Part shown: one piece after another, positions 1 through 9,122 of the stretch
How positions within the stretch are numbered: position 1 is the stretch's first letter
Layout: the number at the start of each line of letters is the position of its first letter
From: Hymenobacter monticola
Lineage (GTDB): Bacteria; Bacteroidota; Bacteroidia; Cytophagales; Hymenobacteraceae
Length of the DNA: 64,000 nt
Direction: 5' to 3'
NCBI RefSeq assembly: GCF_022811645.1
Contig: NZ_CP094534.1
Span: forward strand, 5,518,001 to 5,582,000
Made by a program: the position numbers and the translations under genes
The notes under the pieces: model-generated
Databases searched by the model: none
What the model saw: only the letters and a program-made list of their open reading frames with translations
What the model was told of the DNA's origin: nothing

Positions 1-1572
1 CGGATTGATATCGGTGAGGGCTCGAAAGTTTCGGTAGTGAGGCGCAGCGACGGCGACGCAGCGGCCGTGGCCACAGCGGCCGATGCTGCATTGGCTGACG
101 CGGCTCAGCCGGTCGACCCGGAAAACCGTCCGCGCTTGTCGCCGGAAGAGTTTCGAGCGCAACGGGCGCAGCGCCAGGGACGCCCGGAACGGGGACGGCG
201 CGATGGCCGCGGCCGAAACCGGCAGGGGCAGCCTGCGGAAAATGAGCAGTTTCAAGCAGCCGAATTTGCCGCTGAGCCTGCTGATGCGCTGGCCATCATG
301 CCAGAGGCCCGGGCAGAAGCTATGGCCGCCCTCGAGGTAGACCTGACGGAGCTTGCCACCGGCCCTGTGGCTGTGGATGCAATACCTGCGGCGGATGTTG
401 TGGACAGCCCGGAGCCGTTAAAGAAAAAGAAACGGCGCTCCCGGGGCGGAGCCAAGCGCACGGCCCGCAAGCACGCGCTTCGCTTGGCGGCAGAGGCCGA
501 AAATCAGGTGCTGAGCGGAGCCGCACCGGTTGAAAATTCTGCCGAGCCCGACAGCCCGGCCGCCGCCGCTGCTGACGCTGCCCAAGCGGACACGGCAAAA
601 GAGGGGAAGAAGTCCAGCGTCATCGTTAAATCAGTGCCGGTGAAGCGCGGGGGCCGCGTGCCTCGGGTGCCATCGTTTGCGGCGCCACAGGAGGCCAGCG
701 CCGAAACTTCGGCGTCGGTTGATGCAGAGCTGCTACTGCCGCTCTCTGCTTTGCCACCGGTGGAAGCGCCGGAAGTAGTGAGCGAGGCCGCCCCTACCCC
801 ATTGGAGCCCGCAGTACCGACACGGCGCAATAACCGCAATCGGAAGAAGAATGCGCCCCAAGGGGCTGGGGTTGTTTCGGTGCCATTAACGGAAACGGCC
901 GACGTTGCGGCTGCTGAGGTTTCGGCTCCTGCTGCAGTTATTGGTACTGCCGAACAGCTTTTAGGCACGGAGGGCACGGCATCCGCCTCGGAAGCCAACG
1001 TTCCGGCTTTGGCCGAAGAATCGGCTTCGACAGAGGCGACTGATGCACCGAGTTCGAACGTGAGCCCCACGTCTGCCCGCCGTGCGCCACGCCGGGCCAA
1101 GGCCCGGGCCGTTAGCGGGGCACGGACGGAAAAGCCGGCCGTAGACACGCCCGTGGTGCCTGTGCCCGATGAATCGCGGGTGCGGACGCAGGTCGCGGCG
1201 GGCCGAATGACGGGCTCGTCGGCTTCTTTAGTGACGCCTGCGCCCCCGGTAGAGAAGCCAGCCACCACGGCCAAAGTCAAGCCGGCGAAGGCCATGCCCA
1301 AAGCGCCAGCAGCGAAGAAACCAGCGGCCTCAAAAGTCAAAGCAGCCCTCCTGGCCCCGCTGCCGGAGGTAGTGGCCGCAACCCTGGAAATGGCGCCAGC
1401 TCCGGCTGAGCTTGCTGCTCCAGAGACTAAGCCGGTGGCGAAAGCCCAGAAGGCGACCAAAGCTCCCGCAAAAGCTCCGGCCAAGCCCAAGGCCCCTAAA
1501 AAGGGGGCCGACGCCGAGAAACCGGCCGTCAAACCAAAAGCAGCCAAAAAGCCAAATAAATCCGCTGAATAG
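1..1572 (+). CDS. C-terminal tail of an Ala/Pro/Lys-rich basic protein (5' end outside window)
   Basis: The frame is open from the first base, so the N-terminal part lies off the left edge and only the last 523 residues are visible. They form a low-complexity, probably unstructured tail rich in Ala, Pro, Glu, Lys and Arg, with no membrane segment or recognisable fold. Basic patches recur: RGRNRQG near residue 70, KKKKRRSRGGAKRTARK near 141-157, RRNNRNRKK near 275, RRAPRRAKAR near 360, and Lys/Ala/Pro repeats over the last 80 residues. Tails of this kind are known on RNA-binding enzymes such as RNase E/G or DEAD-box helicases, but no catalytic domain is in view, so identity stays open. A strong hairpin terminator follows the stop codon directly. 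Confidence 0.7.
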   Translation, partial: RIDIGEGSKVSVVRRSDGDAAAVATAADAALADAAQPVDPENRPRLSPEEFRAQRAQRQGRPERGRRDGRGRNRQGQPAENEQFQAAEFAAEPADALAIMPEARAEAMAALEVDLTELATGPVAVDAIPAADVVDSPEPLKKKKRRSRGGAKRTARKHALRLAAEAENQVLSGAAPVENSAEPDSPAAAAADAAQADTAKEGKKSSVIVKSVPVKRGGRVPRVPSFAAPQEASAETSASVDAELLLPLSALPPVEAPEVVSEAAPTPLEPAVPTRRNNRNRKKNAPQGAGVVSVPLTETADVAAAEVSAPAAVIGTAEQLLGTEGTASASEANVPALAEESASTEATDAPSSNVSPTSARRAPRRAKARAVSGARTEKPAVDTPVVPVPDESRVRTQVAAGRMTGSSASLVTPAPPVEKPATTAKVKPAKAMPKAPAAKKPAASKVKAALLAPLPEVVAATLEMAPAPAELAAPETKPVAKAQKATKAPAKAPAKPKAPKKGADAEKPAVKPKAAKKPNKSAE

Positions 1573-1577
1573 ATTGC

Positions 1578-1602
1578 AAACCCGGCCTTCCTGGCCGGGT
1601 TT
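1578..1602 (+). terminator. Intrinsic terminator after the basic-tail gene
   Basis: Perfect 10-bp stem AAACCCGGCC/GGCCGGGTTT with a 5-base loop, five bases after the stop codon at 1570-1572, followed by a T-rich stretch. Confidence 0.85.
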
Positions 1603-1633
1603 GTCGTTTTAAGCCTCCCCTACCCTTTCTGCT

Positions 1634-3739
1634 ATGGCCCACGCTTCGCCCTTCACCAACCGCCTTGCCCAGGAAACCAGCCCCTATCTGCAACAGCACG
1701 CCCACAACCCCGTGGACTGGTATCCCTGGGGCCCGGAGGCGCTGAATCGGGCCAAAGTTGAGCAAAAGCCCATCCTAGTGAGCATCGGCTACGCGGCCTG
1801 CCATTGGTGCCACGTGATGGAGCGCGAATCCTTTGAAAATGATGCGGTGGCGGAAGTGATGAACCGGCATTTTGTGTGCATTAAGGTAGACCGCGAGGAG
1901 CGTCCTGACGTGGACCAGGTGTACATGGACGCCTTGCACGCCATGGGCCTGCAGGGCGGCTGGCCGTTGAACGTTTTTTTGACCTCGGAAGCCAAGCCAT
2001 TTTACGGGGGCACGTATTTTCCGAAGGGCAACTGGCTGAAGCTGCTGGCCAACATCGGCGAGGCCTACGCCGGAGAACACCGTGCCGAACTGGAGCAGTC
2101 GGCCGAGCGGTTTATGGAAGTCATTGGCGCCAGCGAATTGCAGAAATACGGCGTCCAAAACCTGAACGCGGCGCAGGAAGCCGACTATTCGGCGTTGCAA
2201 GCCATTGGCGTGGCACCGAAAACCGGCCCGGCGGGCGTGTCGGGCGATGAATTTAAGCTGCTGGTGTATAACCTGAGCACGCAGTTTGACCGGGAGCGCG
2301 GCGGGATGAACCGAGCGCCGAAGTTTCCAATGCCCGGCATCTGGCGGTTTTTGCTGCGGGCCTACGCCATCAGTGGCAGCCCGGCGGTGTTGAACCAAGC
2401 GGTGCTGACGCTGCGCGAAATGGCCTGGGGCGGCATTTATGACCAAGTGCACGGCGGATTTGCCCGCTACTCGGTTGATGCAGAGTGGTTGGCGCCGCAC
2501 TTTGAAAAGATGCTGTACGACAATGGGCAGTTGGTGAGCCTGTACAGCGAAGCCTTTCAACTCACGCAGGAAGAGCTGTTTCGGGAAGTGGTTTACGACA
2601 CCATCGAGTTTGTCCGGCTGGAATTGACCAACGCCGAGGGTGGTTTTTACTCCTCGCTCGATGCCGATAGCGAGGGCGAGGAAGGTAAGTTTTACGTCTT
2701 CACTAAAGACGAGCTACGCGAGATACTGGGCGACGAGGAGCCGCTGTTTTCGGCTTACTACAACTGCACGGCGCTGGGCAACTGGGAGCACGGGCGCAAC
2801 ATCCTGCACCGCCGCCAGAGCGACGCCGACTTTGCCGCAGCGCACCAAATCACGCCGGGCATGGTGCCCGAGCTGGTGGCTGGCTGGAAGCAAAAAATTA
2901 TGGCCGTGCGCGCCACGCGCGTGCGCCCCGGCCTCGACGACAAGGTGCTGACCAGCTGGAACGCCCTCATGCTGCAAGGGCTGACTGACGCTTACCGGGC
3001 CTTTGGCGAGCCCGAATTCCTGGTGATGGCCGAGCACAACGCGGCGTTTATTCAGAAGAATCTGCGCAACGGCGCGGGCCTGTTTCGCACTTGCAAAAAC
3101 GGTCGGGCCAGCATCAGCGGCTTTCTGGAAGATTATGCGCTGGTCATTCAGGCCTACATCAGCCTCTACGAAGTCTCTTTCACGGAAAGTTGGCTGCGGG
3201 AGGCCGAGGCCCTGACCGAATACGTGCTGGCCAACTTCTTCGACCCCACCGAAACGCAATTCTTCTACACCAACCGCCAGGCCGAAGCCCTTATTGCCCG
3301 CAAGAAGGAATTGATGGATAACGTCATTCCCGGCTCCAACTCAGTGATGGCGCACAACCTGCGCCGCTTGGGCCGCCACCTCGAAAACCTACGCTACACC
3401 GACCTGGCAGCCAACATGCTGGCTCAGGTGCGGCATGTGGTGGTGAAACAAGGCCAGCATCTGGCCAACTGGGCCTCGCTCTACGCGGCGCTACTGCGGC
3501 CCGGCGCCGAAATTGCCATCATCGGCCCCGAAGCCGAAGACTTCCGCGAAGAGCTGAGTCGGCAATTTTTATTTGATGTGATACTGGCCGGCACCGAAAC
3601 CCAGTCAGAACTTCCATTGCTCAAGCTGCTGAAAACTCCTGATAGAGGTCGCACAGCCATTCACATCTGCCGCAACCAAGCCTGCCTGGCGCCGGTGTAC
3701 AGTGTGGCGGAAGCCCAAAAGCTGCTCGCTGATTTTTAG
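1634..3739 (+). CDS. DUF255 thioredoxin-like / six-hairpin domain protein (YyaL/SPATA20 family)
   Basis: A 701-residue protein of the SSP411/YyaL family, full length for the family. The N-terminal 165 residues form the DUF255 thioredoxin-like domain with the family signature CHWCHVM (Cys56 and Cys59) and downstream DREERPDVD. The rest resembles the alpha/alpha-barrel of the family (motifs [29 protein letters not shown]). No signal peptide is present, so it should be cytoplasmic. The biochemical role of this family is not settled; a sugar epimerase-like barrel joined to a redox-type fold is the usual description. It stands alone between two terminators and is convergent with the next gene. Identity is firm at family level only. 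Confidence 0.93.
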   Translation: MAHASPFTNRLAQETSPYLQQHAHNPVDWYPWGPEALNRAKVEQKPILVSIGYAACHWCHVMERESFENDAVAEVMNRHFVCIKVDREERPDVDQVYMDALHAMGLQGGWPLNVFLTSEAKPFYGGTYFPKGNWLKLLANIGEAYAGEHRAELEQSAERFMEVIGASELQKYGVQNLNAAQEADYSALQAIGVAPKTGPAGVSGDEFKLLVYNLSTQFDRERGGMNRAPKFPMPGIWRFLLRAYAISGSPAVLNQAVLTLREMAWGGIYDQVHGGFARYSVDAEWLAPHFEKMLYDNGQLVSLYSEAFQLTQEELFREVVYDTIEFVRLELTNAEGGFYSSLDADSEGEEGKFYVFTKDELREILGDEEPLFSAYYNCTALGNWEHGRNILHRRQSDADFAAAHQITPGMVPELVAGWKQKIMAVRATRVRPGLDDKVLTSWNALMLQGLTDAYRAFGEPEFLVMAEHNAAFIQKNLRNGAGLFRTCKNGRASISGFLEDYALVIQAYISLYEVSFTESWLREAEALTEYVLANFFDPTETQFFYTNRQAEALIARKKELMDNVIPGSNSVMAHNLRRLGRHLENLRYTDLAANMLAQVRHVVVKQGQHLANWASLYAALLRPGAEIAIIGPEAEDFREELSRQFLFDVILAGTETQSELPLLKLLKTPDRGRTAIHICRNQACLAPVYSVAEAQKLLADF

Positions 3740-3751
3740 GCAGTTCACTGC

Positions 3752-3801
3752 AGTGCACAAAAAAAGAGCCGACCACCTGGCCGGCTCTTTTTTTGTGCAC
3801 T
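3752..3801. terminator. Bidirectional terminator between convergent genes
   Basis: A 20-bp perfect stem (AGTGCAC, seven A, GAGCCG against CGGCTC, seven T, GTGCACT) sits between the DUF255 gene and the convergent repeat-protein gene. The A and T runs make it usable from both strands. Confidence 0.9.
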
Positions 3802-3809
3802 GACTGTAC

Positions 3810-6800
3810 TTATTCCAGTACCACCTTACGAGTTAGCACTTCCTCGCCTACTACCACACGTAGCGTGTAGAGGCCCGTGGCGAGGCCATGCGTGTTGAGC
3901 ATCTGCTCGGTGGTGCCGTTGGGCAGGCTTTGCTTGTACACCACCTGGCCTAAGGCGTTGAGCAAGGTGGCTTGCATGGCCCCGTGCAGGCCGCTGAGGC
4001 GCATGGTGAGCTGGCCGGTGTTGCTGGGGTTGGGGAAAACCAGCAGGCTGCCCGACTCGGCATGCACCCGCGCCGCCGTTACGGTGGCTCCGGCAATGGT
4101 GAAGGCACCCGGCGTGTCGCTGTTGGCGTAGCCGCTCACGGCCACGTAGTAGCGTTGGCCCGCCGCAAGGCCGGTCAGGTTCACCGTACCCACAGTGGTA
4201 TTGGCCGCGCCGCTGCTCTGGCAGCTCACCAGCGTGAACGGCCCGCTCGAACAGCTGGGCGCGGTGAATACCCGCACCATGCCCGCCGGCGCGCCCGTAA
4301 TGGTGAGGCGCACCGCCGTAATGCCCGCAGCCGGCGTCATGCTGAACCAGACGTCGCCGGGCGTGGTAGCCGGCCCACACGTTGGCAGCCCGATACCCGG
4401 TTGAACGCTGGTAGTAGCGCCCACCGTGGTGCCCGATACCGGCTGCAAAGGACTGCCCGAGGCCGACAAGGTGAGCGTAGCAGCGCCGCAGGGGTCGTCG
4501 TTGGCGGGAGCAGGCGGCGCGGTCGTTGTCTGGAAGCAGAAAGGCCCGGCGAAGGCGCTGCTGCCGGACGGGGCCGGGCAGTTTTGCCGCACGTAGAAGC
4601 AGTACTGCGTGCTAACGGTGAGGCCGGTAATGGTCAACGTAGTGCCGGTAGCCGCCACAGTGGTGCCCGTGCCCTGCGTAAAGCCCTGCGGGCCGAACTC
4701 AACCGTATAGGTAGTGCCCGCAGCGGGCGTGCCGCCCGGTTGCCAGCTCAGTACCGCCGAATTGAGGCTGCCTGCACCCGTGCCCGCGGTGGGCACTGCG
4801 CACGGCGGCGCGGCGGTCGTGAAACACGTCGGTCCTACCGGGGTGCTGCTGCCGTTGCCGCCGGGGCAATTTTGCCGCACGTAGAAGCAGTAGGTGGTGC
4901 CGGGGCTCAAGGCCGTAAGCTGGACACTGGCGCTGGTGAGGCCGCCCAGGAACGTACCCGTGCCGGGCGTGAAGCCTTGCACGCCATATTCAAGGGTGTA
5001 AGTGGTGCCCGTGGCGGGCGTGCCGCCGGGCTGCCAGCTCACCTGGGCCGTAGTGGTGGTGACATTGCTCGAAGCAGGCGCCGTGGGCACGGCGCATACT
5101 GGCGCGGCCGTGGTAAAGCAGGTGGGACCTACCAGCGTGCTGCTGCCGTTGCCGCCGGGGCAGTTCTGTCGCACATAAAAGCAATAAGTCGTGGCCGGAA
5201 TCAGTGCGGTAAGCTGCGTGCTGGCGGTAGTGAGGCCCGTTAGGGTGGTGCCGGTGCCGGGCGTAAAGCCCTGCACGCCGTATTCCACCGTGTAGGTGGT
5301 GCCGTTGGCAGGCGTGCCGCCGGGCTGCCAGTTCAGTTGCGCAGCATTGTTGGTGACGTTGGTTGATGCCAAAGCCGTCGGCGCAACGCAGACCGGCGGC
5401 GTAATGGCGCAGACAGCGTAGGTACCCACGGCGTTAACATTGAATGCCCACACGCGCACGTAGAGCACTTCGCCGGGCGTGCGGCCACTGATGGTGAGCA
5501 GCGACTTGAGCGCGCCGCCTTCATCGTCGCTGCAGCCCAACAGGCTCAAATTGCTGCAAGTACCTGAGTAAATGGCCATGCCCGTGTCGCCCACATCGGT
5601 ACCCGTGCTGGGTATTACGGTGCGCACGGTAACGGTGCCCGTGGCTGGCACCGTCATCTGGAACCACACGTCACGGCTCTGGTTGTTGCCGGCACAGCCG
5701 GGCGCCGGGGCACCGGTGCTTGTGGTGGCGCTGGTGTTGTCGGTGGTGGTTTGGCTGGTGCAGGTGGTGCCCACGTTCACAGGCAAGGTCAGGGCGCCGG
5801 CGCAATTGTCGTTGGCGGGCGGCGGGGGCGGCGTGGAAAGGCACAGCGTGAAACTGGCTGCCGTGCCCGTAGGCGGCGTCAGGGCAGTGGAGTAAATCCG
5901 AATGAAATAGGTTTGGCCATTCGTCAGGCCGCCCACGGGCACGGGCTGGGTTCCATTGGCGAACACCGTGTTGCACAACAGGCTGGTGGATGCCGCGCAG
6001 GTGCCCGAGCGCACGTCATACGAGAGGGTGCCCTGTGTGGGGGTAAGCAGCAGGGTGTGGGCCGAACCGCTGGCCATAAAGCTGTACCACACATCGCCGG
6101 CGCTGCCCGAGCCCGCGCCACAGCCGGCGGTAGCCGGCAACGACTGCGAGGCATTTTCTACGGTGCCGCTCACGGGGGTGCCGCAACTGGTAGTCGTCGA
6201 CACCGTGATGGGCACGGCGTTGGCGCACTCATCGTTGGCCGGCGGCGGCGGGCCGGGGCTGATGCACAGCGTAAAGGTGGCACCGATGGACGTGGGCTGC
6301 GCGGTACCGGCGGCGTATACGCGCAGGAAATAAGTTTGCCCGCTCGTCAGGTTGCCCACCAGCGTGCCTACCGTAACAGTTGCTAAGGTGGTGTAGCACG
6401 TTACACTGGCGCTGGCCGCACAGGTGCCGCTACGCACTTCCACAACGGTGGCAAAGCGGGAGTTTATGGTAATTAACTGAGAGCTGCCGCTGGCCACGAA
6501 GCTATACCACACGTCCTGCGCAATCGGCGTGTTGGCATTGCCGCAGCTGGCCGGGGCCAATGACTGCGACGCTGCTTCCACGGAGCCGGTCACCGGTGAG
6601 GCGCAGGAAGCCGTCACGGGCACCGCCACGGCGCCGGTGCATTCGTCGTTGGCGGGCGGCGTGGGCGCCGGGCTCACGCATAGCGTGAAGGTGGCATTGG
6701 CCGGCAGGGGCTGCGTGGTCCCGTTGGCGTAAATGCGGATGAAGTACTGCTGGTTGGCCGTCAGCCCGCCTACCACAGTACCGCTGGCGGCATTGGCAAA

Positions 6801-8801
6801 CACACTGGTGCAGAGCAGGCTGGTGGAGCTGGTGCAGGTGCCCGAGCGGATGTCCATCACCGCGCCGAAGCGCGTGGTGAGGGTGATGAGCTGGGTAGGC
6901 GCACTGGCCACGAAGCTATACCACACATCGGCGGCTGTGGTCACGCCCGCGCCGCAGCTGGCGGTGGGCGGCAGGCTTTGCGTGGCACTGGCCACCGTGC
7001 CGTTTGTAGAGGTGGCGCAGCCCGCCACCACGGCCACGGCCACAGCGGTGCTGCACTCATCGTTCACCGAAGGCGGCGGGCCCGCGGTGATGCACAGCGT
7101 GAAGGCCGGATTAGTCAGCTGAAAGTTGGTGTTGGCGTAAAGCCGCAGGAAATAGGCCTGCCCGTTGGTAAGTCCCGTCGCAATCACCGTTTGCCCCGAG
7201 AAGAGGGTTGAGCAGAATACGCTGGTGGAATTGGCGCAGGTGCCCGTGCGCACATCCAGCACGGCGGTAAAGTTGCCGCTGAACGCCAGGGTCTGGGAAG
7301 TACCGTTGGCGATAAAACTGTACCAGACGTCGTTGACCGTGGCCGTGGGGATGCCGCAAGTGGCCGAGGCGGGCAAGGACTGCGAAGCCCCGTTCAGCGT
7401 GCCACTAACCGGCGTGGCGCAGCTGTTGGCAATAGGCACTACCACGGCGCCTGTGCACTCGTCGTTGGCCGGCGGCGTGGGGCCGGGGTTGATGCACAGC
7501 GTGAAGGCCGGGTTGGTGGGCGTGAAGGTTCCGTTCAGATACAGGCGCAGATAGTAGGTCTGCCCGCTGGTCAGGCCGCTCACCGTCAGGGCCTGTCCGT
7601 TGAAAGCCGTGCCGCAAAACACGCTGGCGGAGCTGGCGCAGGTACCCGAGCGCACATCAACAATCGGCGTAAAACCAGCCGTCACGGTCACAAGCTGCGT
7701 GGCGCCGCTGGCCACGAAGCTGTACCACACATCGTTGGCAGTGGTGCCACCGCCGCAGTTGGCGGTGGGCGGCAGCGACTGCGTAGCGCCCTGAATGGTA
7801 CCGCTCACCGGCGTGGCGCAGGCCGCGGTAACCGGTACCGACACGGCCCCGGCGCAATCGTCGTTGGACAGGGGCGGCGGCGAGGTAGCGCACACGGCAA
7901 TGTTGCCGCTGCGGTTGTTGTTCCACGACCACACCCGCACGTAGAGCACCTCGCCGGGCGTGCGCCCTGTGTAGGCCAGCAACGACTTGGTGCCGCCGCC
8001 TTCGTCGTCGCTGCAGCCCAGTTGGGTGAGACTGCCGCAAGTGCCTGAGTAAATGGACATGCCCGTATCGCCTACGTCAGTACCCGTGGTCGATATCACG
8101 GTGCGCACGGTGACGCTGCCGCTGGCCGGCACCGTCACCGAAAACCACAGGTCGCGGCCGTTGTAGTTGGCGCAGGTGGGCTGGGGCACCCCGGCACTGG
8201 ACGTAGCCAGCGTATTGTCGGCGCTTACCTGGGTGGTGCAGGTGCTGGTGGCGCTCACCGGTACGCTGATGGCACCGGCGCAGTCGTCGTTGGCCGGCCC
8301 GGTGCTGCCCTGCCCGATGCACAGCGCAAACGTGCTGCTGATGCCGGTGGGCGGCGTGTTGGTGGCCGGGTAGATGCGCACAAGATACGTTTGCAGGGCC
8401 ACCAAGCCGCCCACCGACACCGCCGCGGTGTTGTTGTTGGCAATGGTGGTGCAGTACACGCTGCTGCTGCTGGCACAGTTGCCGCTGCGCACGTCCAGAA
8501 TGGCCGCAAAGCGCGGGGCCAGCGTTATTAAATGAATGGAACTGCTGGCCGTGAAGCTATACCACACATCGGTGGCCGTGGTGAGGCCCGCGCCGCAGGC
8601 CGCCGTGGGGGCCTGGCTTTGGGTAGCGCCCGCCACGGTGCCGTTCACGGGCGTGGTGCACACGCTGGAAGTGGTCAGGGCCACGGCCCCGCTACAGTCG
8701 TCGTTGGCTACTTGCGCCAGGGCCCGGCCGCCGCTTAACGCCAGCAGGAATGTCCACACCAAAGGGAGCCGTCGAAACAGCAAGCGTATCATTTGCTTCA
8801 T
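3810..8801 (-). CDS. Giant secreted repeat protein with FN3 domains and T9SS C-terminal sorting domain
   Basis: A 1663-residue exported protein. Residues 1-29 are a signal peptide ending ALA. Then come eight repeats of about 140 residues (to about 1130), each opening ANDDC/ANDEC-x-GA and containing DVWYSF or DLWF, then DVRSGTC or IYSGTC. Two of them (second and eighth) are a distinct subtype with GTDVGDTGM and CSDDEGG. Three fibronectin type III-like domains follow (about 1134-1430, WQPGGTP motif), then a ninth, divergent repeat (about 1434-1580). The end is a type A T9SS sorting domain (VFPNPS at about 1589, then LNALGQVVY and GLYTLRV). By family knowledge it should cross the outer membrane by T9SS and be anchored or released at the surface; porQ lies in this window. 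The repeats have paired Cys and suggest adhesion or carbohydrate binding, which is inference. Transcribed alone. Confidence 0.92.
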   Translation of the reverse strand: MKQMIRLLFRRLPLVWTFLLALSGGRALAQVANDDCSGAVALTTSSVCTTPVNGTVAGATQSQAPTAACGAGLTTATDVWYSFTASSSIHLITLAPRFAAILDVRSGNCASSSSVYCTTIANNNTAAVSVGGLVALQTYLVRIYPATNTPPTGISSTFALCIGQGSTGPANDDCAGAISVPVSATSTCTTQVSADNTLATSSAGVPQPTCANYNGRDLWFSVTVPASGSVTVRTVISTTGTDVGDTGMSIYSGTCGSLTQLGCSDDEGGGTKSLLAYTGRTPGEVLYVRVWSWNNNRSGNIAVCATSPPPLSNDDCAGAVSVPVTAACATPVSGTIQGATQSLPPTANCGGGTTANDVWYSFVASGATQLVTVTAGFTPIVDVRSGTCASSASVFCGTAFNGQALTVSGLTSGQTYYLRLYLNGTFTPTNPAFTLCINPGPTPPANDECTGAVVVPIANSCATPVSGTLNGASQSLPASATCGIPTATVNDVWYSFIANGTSQTLAFSGNFTAVLDVRTGTCANSTSVFCSTLFSGQTVIATGLTNGQAYFLRLYANTNFQLTNPAFTLCITAGPPPSVNDECSTAVAVAVVAGCATSTNGTVASATQSLPPTASCGAGVTTAADVWYSFVASAPTQLITLTTRFGAVMDIRSGTCTSSTSLLCTSVFANAASGTVVGGLTANQQYFIRIYANGTTQPLPANATFTLCVSPAPTPPANDECTGAVAVPVTASCASPVTGSVEAASQSLAPASCGNANTPIAQDVWYSFVASGSSQLITINSRFATVVEVRSGTCAASASVTCYTTLATVTVGTLVGNLTSGQTYFLRVYAAGTAQPTSIGATFTLCISPGPPPPANDECANAVPITVSTTTSCGTPVSGTVENASQSLPATAGCGAGSGSAGDVWYSFMASGSAHTLLLTPTQGTLSYDVRSGTCAASTSLLCNTVFANGTQPVPVGGLTNGQTYFIRIYSTALTPPTGTAASFTLCLSTPPPPPANDNCAGALTLPVNVGTTCTSQTTTDNTSATTSTGAPAPGCAGNNQSRDVWFQMTVPATGTVTVRTVIPSTGTDVGDTGMAIYSGTCSNLSLLGCSDDEGGALKSLLTISGRTPGEVLYVRVWAFNVNAVGTYAVCAITPPVCVAPTALASTNVTNNAAQLNWQPGGTPANGTTYTVEYGVQGFTPGTGTTLTGLTTASTQLTALIPATTYCFYVRQNCPGGNGSSTLVGPTCFTTAAPVCAVPTAPASSNVTTTTAQVSWQPGGTPATGTTYTLEYGVQGFTPGTGTFLGGLTSASVQLTALSPGTTYCFYVRQNCPGGNGSSTPVGPTCFTTAAPPCAVPTAGTGAGSLNSAVLSWQPGGTPAAGTTYTVEFGPQGFTQGTGTTVAATGTTLTITGLTVSTQYCFYVRQNCPAPSGSSAFAGPFCFQTTTAPPAPANDDPCGAATLTLSASGSPLQPVSGTTVGATTSVQPGIGLPTCGPATTPGDVWFSMTPAAGITAVRLTITGAPAGMVRVFTAPSCSSGPFTLVSCQSSGAANTTVGTVNLTGLAAGQRYYVAVSGYANSDTPGAFTIAGATVTAARVHAESGSLLVFPNPSNTGQLTMRLSGLHGAMQATLLNALGQVVYKQSLPNGTTEQMLNTHGLATGLYTLRVVVGEEVLTRKVVLE

Positions 8802-9122
8802 AAAAGAGGGGAAAAGGGTGAAAAAAGCGGTGAAGGCAAGGGAGTACCCGTCAGACCAGCGACGCGACGAATGGGTTGCCCAAGCTATCTATTTTCGCGC
8901 AAAAATCCAGCCATAACTCAAATATTTAAAATCTTCTACTTTCAAGACCTAAGCTGGCTGTATTCTTTTGGCCGTGTGGGGCTAAGGTTGTAGGTAGCTC
9001 ACTAGCGGCCAGCCTGCCCGGCGGCAAGCCAAAGCGGCGGGCAACTTATGCTCGGGCTTAAGGGTTGGGCTACGGAAAGGGGCGGCTTTATCTTTACTAT
9101 TCGCCCCACTCCCGCTGCTGTT
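8802..9122. other. Divergent intergenic region between the repeat-protein gene and priA
   Basis: About 320 bases, AT-richer in the middle. The right part holds a plausible priA promoter. No clear TAnnTTTG box was found for the repeat-protein gene on the minus strand (the nearest is a weak GATTTTTG at 8907-8900). No small gene is credible here. Confidence 0.5.
9065..9096 (+). promoter_or_regulatory. Candidate Bacteroidota-type promoter of priA
   Basis: TTG at 9065-9067, 21 bases, then TATCTTTA at 9089-9096, one base off TAnnTTTG. It lies downstream of the ATG at 9048, which argues that translation starts later, at TTG 9123. Confidence 0.5.

Noticed and set aside
1..1572. Naming the first gene as RNase E/G or Rho
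   Set aside because: Only a disordered basic tail is visible; no catalytic residues support either name.
3972..5243. 423-codon plus-strand frame inside the giant repeat protein
   Set aside because: It is the antisense of repetitive coding sequence, Arg/Gly-rich and without domains.
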